From Acidimicrobiaceae bacterium (GTDB taxonomy: Bacteria; Actinomycetota; Acidimicrobiia; Acidimicrobiales; Microtrichaceae): a stretch of 5,782 nucleotides of DNA. Made by a program: the position numbers and the translations under genes. The DNA lies in the NCBI GenBank assembly GCA_003514205.1, contig DORQ01000271.1, positions 3,610 through 9,391 on the forward strand. Direction: 5' to 3'. Below, piece by piece: positions 1 through 4,881 of this stretch (its first letter is position 1; each line of letters opens with the position of its first letter). The notes under the pieces are model-generated. The model was not told the DNA's origin. It saw only the letters and a list, made by a program, of their open reading frames with translations, and searched no databases.

Positions 1-1262
1 GCGAGCCCGTTCATGACGAAGTAGCCAGCCCCGTAGCTCTTGCGGAGCACCACAGAGATCTTCGGAACCGTTGCCTCACAAACGGCGAACAACATCTTTG
101 CGCCGTGGCGGATAATGCCCTGTTTCTCCACTACTGAGCCAACAACAAATCCCGGAACGTCGTGCAGAAACACCAACGGAATACCGAACGCGTCGCAGAG
201 CCATACGAAGCGAGCAGTCTTGTCGGCAGCGTTTACGTCGAGTGCTCCGCCCAGCACCTTTGGCTGGCTCGCCACGATTCCTACTGACTCGCCACCCATA
301 TGACACAACCCGACGATGACGTTCTTCGCCCAGGCTGCTTTGATTTCCAGGAAGTCACCGTCATCCACGATGGAACGGATGACCTTGCCCATGTCATAGG
401 CGCGGCGTGGCGCAGTCGGGACAATCTCATACAGCTCCTCGGCCCGCCGGGTGCTCGAATCCTCCGTCGCTACCGTCGGGGCAGACTCGGTGTTGTTCGA
501 CGGAAAAAACGACAGATACTTCCGAACAGTCTGCAGGCAGGCAACATCGTCTTCCACTTCCATGTCGGCCACTCCCGACACTTTGGTGTGCACCCCCGAG
601 CCGCCCATCTCCTCCTCGGTTACATCCTCACCAGTGGCGGCTTTGACGAGATGGCGACCAGCGAGGGCCATCGAGCTGGTGCCCTTGACCATCACGATGA
701 AGTCGGTGAGCGCAGGAATGTAGGCAGTTCCGGCTGCACAGTGACCCATCAACGCTGCGACCTGAGGGACCACACCTGACAGCGTTACCTGCTCACGAAA
801 CAGTGCGCCGGCCCCAGCGAAGGTGGATCCGGTCGCGCTGCCGACTCGGGCGCCAGCGGAGTCGAGAAGCCACACGATGGGAATTCGCTGACGGAGGACC
901 AACTCACGGAGTCGAGTGACCTTCTGCTCGTTCACTGCTCCCATCGAACCCGCCATGATCGTGAAGTCGTAGGCGCAGATTGCAACCCGCCGACCATTGA
1001 TCTCACCGATGCCAGTGATGCAGCCGTCGGCCGCAAATGAACCCTTTGCCGCATAGCCAGGGTCCATATGGTCGGCCAACTGGCCGTACTCGACAAAACT
1101 CCCTGGATCGAGCAGCAGGTCGAGGCGTTCTCGCACCGGCAGCTTTCCAAGGTCTCGTTGGCGTTGCACTCGCTCAGCCCCGCCCATTTCCAGCGCAGTT
1201 GCCTTACGAGCCTCGAGATCCTCGATCAGCGGTTGCCAATTGAATCGTTCATCAGTTGCCAT
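1..1262 (-). CDS. Acyl-CoA carboxylase carboxyltransferase (beta) subunit, 3' end missing
   Basis: This is the carboxyltransferase subunit of a biotin-dependent acyl-CoA carboxylase (propionyl-, methylcrotonyl- or related acyl-CoA). It moves the carboxyl group from carboxybiotin to the acyl-CoA in the cytoplasm. The frame is open from the ATG at 1262 to the window edge, giving 420 residues; family members are about 510-540, so roughly the last 100 are outside. Visible landmarks are DSAGAR at residues 134-139, GHCAAGTAYIPALTD at 173-187 (N-domain oxyanion loop), HDVPGFVVG at 367-375 and KSYGAGYFVMNG at 408-419 (C-domain acyl-CoA and oxyanion region). DSAGAR replaces the more usual DSGGAR. The start has a modest ribosome site (AGGG about 9 bases upstream) that overlaps the stop of the hydratase gene 11 bp upstream, so the two are almost certainly co-transcribed. 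No biotin carboxylase or biotin carrier gene is in the window, so the substrate cannot be fixed. The family call is firm; the substrate is open. Confidence 0.93.
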   Translation of the reverse strand, partial: MATDERFNWQPLIEDLEARKATALEMGGAERVQRQRDLGKLPVRERLDLLLDPGSFVEYGQLADHMDPGYAAKGSFAADGCITGIGEINGRRVAICAYDFTIMAGSMGAVNEQKVTRLRELVLRQRIPIVWLLDSAGARVGSATGSTFAGAGALFREQVTLSGVVPQVAALMGHCAAGTAYIPALTDFIVMVKGTSSMALAGRHLVKAATGEDVTEEEMGGSGVHTKVSGVADMEVEDDVACLQTVRKYLSFFPSNNTESAPTVATEDSSTRRAEELYEIVPTAPRRAYDMGKVIRSIVDDGDFLEIKAAWAKNVIVGLCHMGGESVGIVASQPKVLGGALDVNAADKTARFVWLCDAFGIPLVFLHDVPGFVVGSVVEKQGIIRHGAKMLFAVCEATVPKISVVLRKSYGAGYFVMNGL

Positions 1263-1273
1263 AGCGCCAGACC

Positions 1274-2053
1274 CTAGCGACCTGTCCACTTCGGATCACG
1301 TTTCTCAAGAAACGCTGTGATCCCCTCGGCCGCGTCCTCAAAGGAAGTGTTGAGCGTGAGCAGCGGGTGCAGGGTTCGCAATGCGTCGGCAGCTGCGAGA
1401 TCCCACACCCCATAGAAGGAGTCCCGGCCCGCACGCATCACCGAGGGTGACTTTGATGCGAGAAGTTGTGCCGTGTCCGCCACTGTGGAATCAAGATCGG
1501 CAACTGCAACGCACCGGCTCAGCAAGCCGAGGGAATCCGCCTCGTGCGCATCAATTCGCCGACCCGTCATCATCAGCTCAAGCGCCTTCTTGGGTGGCAT
1601 CGAGCGGCACAGCGGCACGGTGATCATGTAGGGCCACAGCCCCACGTTGATCTCCGGGGTGCCGAACACCGAATCTTCAGCGGCGATGACGAGATCGCAG
1701 GACAGAGCAAGACCAAACCCGCCCGCCAGGCAGAATCCTCGAACCTTCGCAATGGTCGGCTTGCCGAGTGAGTAGCAATCGGTGAAGAGCCGCGCCAGCT
1801 CGCCCCGCGCATCGTGGACCTCAACGTAGGAGGCGTTGTCGGCCATCCCACCAAGATCAGCACCAGCGCAGAATGCCTTTTCGCCTGCGCCCGTGATCAC
1901 CACAACGCGCACATCCGGGTCGGCTTTAGCTTGGCCAAGTCGTTCGCGAAGCCCACTGATGACGCCCCACGACAGAGCGTTGCGCCGCTCAGGTCGGTTG
2001 ATCGTGAGCGTGGCGACGCCGGACTGCACGTCATAGAGTAGTTCTTCTGTCAT
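1274..2053 (-). CDS. Enoyl-CoA hydratase/isomerase (crotonase superfamily)
   Basis: A 259-residue crotonase-fold enzyme, the normal length for the family, acting on a CoA thioester in the cytoplasm (hydration, isomerisation or a related reaction). Landmarks are NRPERRNALS at residues 19-28, the oxyanion-hole motif FCAGADL at 61-67, the second oxyanion segment LAGGFGLALSCDL at 109-121, GTPEINVGLWP at 131-141, and a typical FLEKRDPKW tail. Compared with rat mitochondrial crotonase, the second catalytic glutamate (Glu164) is kept as E134, but the first (Glu144) aligns with G114. Isomerases and several specialised crotonases show this pattern, so simple hydratase activity is uncertain. I chose the ATG at 2053 because the family homology begins there (MTEELLYDV). 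An upstream in-frame ATG at 2092 would add 13 residues unlike the family. No strong ribosome site is seen at either. It lies 11 bp upstream of the carboxyltransferase gene, which suggests one acyl-CoA pathway, perhaps branched-chain acid or terpenoid degradation (inference). Confidence 0.93.
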   Translation of the reverse strand: MTEELLYDVQSGVATLTINRPERRNALSWGVISGLRERLGQAKADPDVRVVVITGAGEKAFCAGADLGGMADNASYVEVHDARGELARLFTDCYSLGKPTIAKVRGFCLAGGFGLALSCDLVIAAEDSVFGTPEINVGLWPYMITVPLCRSMPPKKALELMMTGRRIDAHEADSLGLLSRCVAVADLDSTVADTAQLLASKSPSVMRAGRDSFYGVWDLAAADALRTLHPLLTLNTSFEDAAEGITAFLEKRDPKWTGR

Positions 2054-2143
2054 TGCGCCAGCGTATTCGCCGGGCATGCGGGGCGACATCATCAGTGCGA
2101 AAGGCCAGCTTCAAGACGGCCGAGTGCAACTCATGGCATCGGT

Positions 2144-3589
2144 CTAGGAGTGCACGGCGCCTCGATTGTCCTCGGTACTGCTGGGCACATGATCGGGTGT
2201 CGAGTCTCCGTTACGACGCCACCTCGCACGCCCCGAACGCTTCGCGCAGTACATGGCCTCATCGGCTTCACGAATGAGGGTACCCATCTCGATTCCCCCA
2301 GCCGATCGGGTGGCAATGCCAATACTCGCGCCAACGGTCATGCCCACTGGCAGCGAGGGTATCGGTCGGCTCACTTCAGCGAGAATTCGTTCCGCAACGA
2401 CGATGGCCAAGGCGGTTCCCGCGGCTGGCAACAGAACTCCAAACTCATCGCCGCCGAGTCGCGCAACGACATCTGCCCTGCGAACGCAGCGTTCGAGCCG
2501 TCGAGCAGTGATCTGGAGGACCTCATCGCCAATATCGTGTCCGAGCGTGTCGTTCACTGTCTTGAAACCATCGAGGTCGATGTACAACATCGATATCTCC
2601 GCGCCGCTGCAATCACCGAGGCCTTCAAGCGCAAAACTGAAGGCCTTTCTATTCAACAGGCCGGTCAGAACATCGTGGTTCGCCTCGTGACGGAGGCGCT
2701 TCTCGTAACGATGCTGCGTTGTGATGTCGCGAAGATTGATGATGAAGTTCTCGCTGGCATGGGGGCGAGTAAGCGTTGCGAGCATGACGCGCTCCGAACC
2801 ATCCCGATGCCTCAACCGAAGTGTGCTCTGAGTTTGCTGGCCAGCCTCGATGGGTTCGGCTAACGCCGCCAAAGCAACTGCGTGGTGTTCCGGATGGATG
2901 AATTCGAGAATCGATTGGTTCATGACTTCGGCGGCTGATACCCCAAGTACCTCCTGCGTCGCCGGGCTCACGTACAAGATGACGCCCTCGGAACAAACCT
3001 CTCCGAAAATGTCCGAGGCATGTTCGATGAGTGCACCGAAGTGGGCAGCGCGCCGTACAAGGAGTGCCTCGGCCTTCTCAGCTGCGGTGCTTGCACGCCG
3101 CAGAGCGCTGACGCACAACGTGGCGCAGCACATCGCCGTGATCGCAATAGCGTGGGAGAGCCCTGGCGGTAGCACGGAAGGCACCCAGCCCAGTTCCACT
3201 CCGATCTCTGCGAGAAGCACCGCCGCCAAGGTGTAGCAGTGAGTCGGCCACAGCGCTGCTGCGCCAGCAGCACGGACCATTTCACTACCGCCTACCAGGA
3301 AGGCAACAGCGAGGAGTGAGCCCCATCCCGCCGAATACGTTACGACAGCAGTGCCGAGAACGGTGACAACAGAGCGGAAGTGCATTGCGGGAACGGATCT
3401 GGGGTGTCTGGCAAGGTATGACGCAGCGGAAGCGTTGAGAATCCCACATGCAGACACCAACAAGAGGAAAACCCACAGCGAGGTATCTGCAGTCAAACCG
3501 TCTTGCTGCAAGGAGCTGAAAGCGATCACGGCAAGAACTGGCGACGCCACTGTGAGCAGCAATGTCGTCCAGCGATCGGATCTATTCAT
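2144..3589 (-). CDS. Membrane-anchored PAS-GGDEF diguanylate cyclase
   Basis: Makes cyclic di-GMP from two GTP. Read from the ATG at 3589 it has 481 residues. Residues 1-165 hold about five or six hydrophobic segments (roughly 7-26, 37-59, 74-102, 109-133, 140-163), an integral-membrane sensory region. A short charged linker leads to a PAS domain at about 185-294 (EHASDIF, then the NLRDIT end) and a GGDEF domain at about 301-458. The GGDEF domain has HDVLTGLLNR at its start, DLDGFK at 338-343, GHDIGDE just after, GGDEF at 379-383 and AMYCAKRSGR at the end. The metal- and GTP-binding residues look intact. RRAD at 370-373, five residues before GGDEF, matches the RxxD inhibitory product-binding site, so feedback inhibition is expected. 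No EAL domain follows; a polar tail of about 24 residues ends it. An ATG at 3661 in frame would add 24 Arg-rich residues before the first membrane segment. I prefer 3589, which has a purine-rich GAGAACAGG just upstream. It is divergent from the DUF5317 gene. Confidence 0.93.
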   Translation of the reverse strand: MNRSDRWTTLLLTVASPVLAVIAFSSLQQDGLTADTSLWVFLLLVSACGILNASAASYLARHPRSVPAMHFRSVVTVLGTAVVTYSAGWGSLLAVAFLVGGSEMVRAAGAAALWPTHCYTLAAVLLAEIGVELGWVPSVLPPGLSHAIAITAMCCATLCVSALRRASTAAEKAEALLVRRAAHFGALIEHASDIFGEVCSEGVILYVSPATQEVLGVSAAEVMNQSILEFIHPEHHAVALAALAEPIEAGQQTQSTLRLRHRDGSERVMLATLTRPHASENFIINLRDITTQHRYEKRLRHEANHDVLTGLLNRKAFSFALEGLGDCSGAEISMLYIDLDGFKTVNDTLGHDIGDEVLQITARRLERCVRRADVVARLGGDEFGVLLPAAGTALAIVVAERILAEVSRPIPSLPVGMTVGASIGIATRSAGGIEMGTLIREADEAMYCAKRSGRARWRRNGDSTPDHVPSSTEDNRGAVHS

Positions 3590-3603
3590 ACCCTGTTCTC
3601 GGC

Positions 3604-3619
3604 GTTGTGCCGGTACAAC
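3604..3619. promoter_or_regulatory. 16-bp palindrome, possible operator
   Basis: GTTGTGCCGGTACAAC is a palindrome in which seven of eight base pairs are exact; the remaining pair is G opposite T. It ends 14 bp before the diguanylate cyclase start codon at 3589 and abuts the TTGACG hexamer. Its position and symmetry suit a dimeric repressor or activator site. I cannot assign it to a known regulator family, and it could be chance. Confidence 0.4.
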
Positions 3620-3710
3620 TTGACGAAATGGGCGACACCGACGACATGCCAGGGCGGCCACGCTACCTGCGGAAACATTCCGCGCTGGCCGATCAGCGTG
3701 GGCATGACCT

Positions 3711-3726
3711 CACCGGGACCCCGGTG
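3711..3726. promoter_or_regulatory. Perfect 7-bp inverted repeat, possible operator or leader hairpin
   Basis: CACCGGG and CCCGGTG are exact inverted repeats separated by two bases (AC). The element ends 12 bp before the preferred DUF5317 start at 3739. As RNA it could form a six-pair hairpin with a four-base loop directly upstream of the start codon, where a ribosome site would be expected and none is seen. As DNA it could be an operator. Its half-sites differ from those of the palindrome at 3604-3619 apart from a CCGG core. Confidence 0.35.
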
Positions 3727-3738
3727 TCAGCACCTGCG

Positions 3739-4449
3739 ATGGCGGCGTCAGCACCGTCATCGCAGTACGATTCCGCGGTGGCAGCGATCTGGACCGCAAT
3801 AGCGCTACTCCTCGGCGGTGCGCTCGGCTATTTCAAGGGCGGCAACATTCGCAACCTCCTGCTGTGGAGGCCCGCTCTTGGTTGGCTACTCGTTGCAGGC
3901 CTCACGCTCCAACTGATTGTGCGCTCTGGGAACATCAGCTCAGGTTGGGCAGTGGTGATTGAATGCCAAAGCGCCGCACTCTTGTTGAAGTTTGTTTGGG
4001 CGAACCGCCGCCAGGGAGGGATGGTGCTGATCCTCGTCGGACTCGTGATGAACCTCATCCCGACCGTGGTACATCAGGGTCTACCCGTGAGCCGCCAGGC
4101 AGCGGAGGCGGCCGGGGTGGTTTCCTCGGGGCAGGCAGTTCAGCTGCGCGGTGCTCGGCATTTCTCCTCCACCAACGAGCCGCTCCGCTTTCTCGGAGAG
4201 CACATTGTTCTGCCACCCGGCCAGGTCGTGAGCCCAGGAGACATCATCCTTCTCGCCGGATATGGATTCACCCTGGCTGCGATTCTCAGAAAGCGGCGGC
4301 TGCGGCGCGGATCAGCTCTGACCTACAACAAACGAATCGCCCCGCTCGGCCATGGCCCGGCCGAACGACGAGGACCCGGTCTTCACCCGTCCAGGATGGG
4401 TCGCTTCAGCCACCCAGCGAGCGGGAATGATCTCAGCGAACTCCCATAA
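3739..4449 (+). CDS. DUF5317 family integral membrane protein
   Basis: A 236-residue membrane protein of unknown function. Numbering from the ATG at 3739, likely membrane segments are at about 16-31, 46-62, 68-89, 95-112 and 166-184. Features I recognise from DUF5317 are a glycine-rich first helix followed by GGNIRNLLLWRP, then NLIPTVVHQGLPVSRQAAEA at 105-124, then PLRFLGEHIVLPPGQVVSPG at 148-167 leading into the last helix. An unusually polar, basic tail of about 45 residues follows and ends at TAA 4447-4449. The start is uncertain: in-frame ATGs at 3562, 3628 and 3646 would add 59, 37 or 31 polar residues, and none has a clear ribosome site. I chose 3739 because family members begin almost directly with the first helix. 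It is transcribed away from a diguanylate cyclase and lies in the same locus as a GGDEF-EAL protein, so a link to c-di-GMP signalling is possible but unproven. The family call rests on recalled motifs. Confidence 0.8.
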   Translation: MAASAPSSQYDSAVAAIWTAIALLLGGALGYFKGGNIRNLLLWRPALGWLLVAGLTLQLIVRSGNISSGWAVVIECQSAALLLKFVWANRRQGGMVLILVGLVMNLIPTVVHQGLPVSRQAAEAAGVVSSGQAVQLRGARHFSSTNEPLRFLGEHIVLPPGQVVSPGDIILLAGYGFTLAAILRKRRLRRGSALTYNKRIAPLGHGPAERRGPGLHPSRMGRFSHPASGNDLSELP

Positions 4450-4461
4450 TCCTGGTGCTCT

Positions 4462-4486
4462 CCGAGGCCTCTTCAAGCCTCGGTTT
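4462..4486 (+). terminator. Putative intrinsic terminator after DUF5317
   Basis: CCGAGGC at 4462-4468 pairs exactly with GCCTCGG at 4477-4483 across an eight-base loop and is followed by TTT. It begins 12 bp after the DUF5317 stop codon. The T run is short (three), which is common in GC-rich actinobacteria but lowers certainty. On the minus strand no T run follows the hairpin, so plus-strand termination is the better reading. Confidence 0.55.
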
Positions 4487-4492
4487 GGAGCG

Positions 4493-4517
4493 CCTCGCGC
4501 GGCGGCGTTGCGCGAGG
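4493..4517 (+). repeat. Second inverted repeat (hairpin) before the small membrane gene
   Basis: CCTCGCGC at 4493-4500 and GCGCGAGG at 4510-4517 are perfect eight-base arms around a nine-base loop. It starts seven bases after the preceding terminator hairpin and ends 37 bp before the start codon at 4555. It has no T run, so it is a weak terminator candidate by itself. It could back up the first hairpin, be a structured leader of the small gene, or be a protein-binding site. Confidence 0.45.
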
Positions 4518-4554
4518 ACTTGGCGAGAATGTCGATTGCAGGCAGGCTACGGGG

Positions 4555-4881
4555 ATGACTGATGGCGCGCCGACCCCACACCACACCAGCAGCGGTGATG
4601 TTCATGCCCGCATTGCCTCAACGGAGGCTGACCCAGTCCTGGTCCGTCGTGCTCAGGTTGCACACTACTCAGCGCTTGGAAAGCGCCTTGGCTATATGTG
4701 CATCTTGGTTGCATGTATTGCTTTCGGTTGTGGCCTGTTCCTCAATTTCGGCACAGCCGTCACCGCAATTGTGGTCGGAGCACTCGCCCTCAGCGCCGTT
4801 TTCCTCGTTCCAGCAACCATCTTTGGGTACGGGGTGAAGGCAGCGGACCGCGAGGATCGTGGTGAGAAGTTCACCTACTAG
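4555..4881 (+). CDS. Small two-helix membrane protein, conserved hypothetical
   Basis: A 108-residue protein of unknown function. Residues 1-25 are polar and probably poorly ordered. DPVLVRRAQVAHYSALGKRLGY at about 26-47 looks like a conserved amphipathic lead-in. Two hydrophobic helices follow at about 46-64 and 68-92, with a short turn (NFG), and the charged tail KAADREDR ends it. I have an impression of similar short proteins in other actinobacteria but know no named family. The ATG at 4555 has AGG eight bases upstream as a weak ribosome site. An earlier in-frame start is not needed. Both helices lack the polar residues expected of a transporter, so a structural, regulatory or partner role is more likely (inference). 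Its last 11 bases overlap the 3' end of the GGDEF-EAL gene on the opposite strand. The gene lies between a DUF5317 gene and a c-di-GMP phosphodiesterase gene. Confidence 0.75.
   Translation: MTDGAPTPHHTSSGDVHARIASTEADPVLVRRAQVAHYSALGKRLGYMCILVACIAFGCGLFLNFGTAVTAIVVGALALSAVFLVPATIFGYGVKAADREDRGEKFTY

Larger units (their letters stand above)
3590..3738. promoter_or_regulatory. Divergent intergenic control region
   Basis: This 149-bp stretch separates the start codons of the diguanylate cyclase (minus) and the DUF5317 gene (plus), so it should hold both promoters. It contains two palindromes, listed separately. Promoter boxes are not clear. On the plus strand TACAAC at 3614-3619 matches four of six -10 consensus bases, and TTGACG at 3620-3625 resembles a -35 box without a good -10 partner. 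If TACAAC were used, transcription could begin close to the in-frame ATG at 3628. If instead either gene starts further upstream (3661 for the cyclase, 3562, 3628 or 3646 for DUF5317), part of this region is coding. Confidence 0.5.

Noticed and set aside
300..779. A 159-codon open frame on the plus strand
   Set aside because: It is antisense to the conserved carboxyltransferase gene and has no domain-like sequence.
2054..2092. The hydratase starting at 2092
   Set aside because: The added residues do not resemble the family N-terminus, and no ribosome site supports that ATG.
2105..2123. A GGCC...GGCC inverted repeat followed by TTT on the minus strand as a terminator for the cyclase
   Set aside because: Only four pairs plus a wobble can form, around a loop of about eleven bases, too weak to call.
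2150..2863. A 237-codon open frame on the plus strand
   Set aside because: It lies wholly antisense to the GGDEF and PAS coding region, whose protein has clear family motifs; long opposite-strand frames are common in GC-rich genes and this translation shows no recognisable domain.
3590..3661. The diguanylate cyclase starting at 3661
   Set aside because: The extra 24 residues are Arg-rich and sit before the first membrane helix, and a purine-rich site lies just before the ATG at 3589; the extension would also consume about half of the divergent promoter region.
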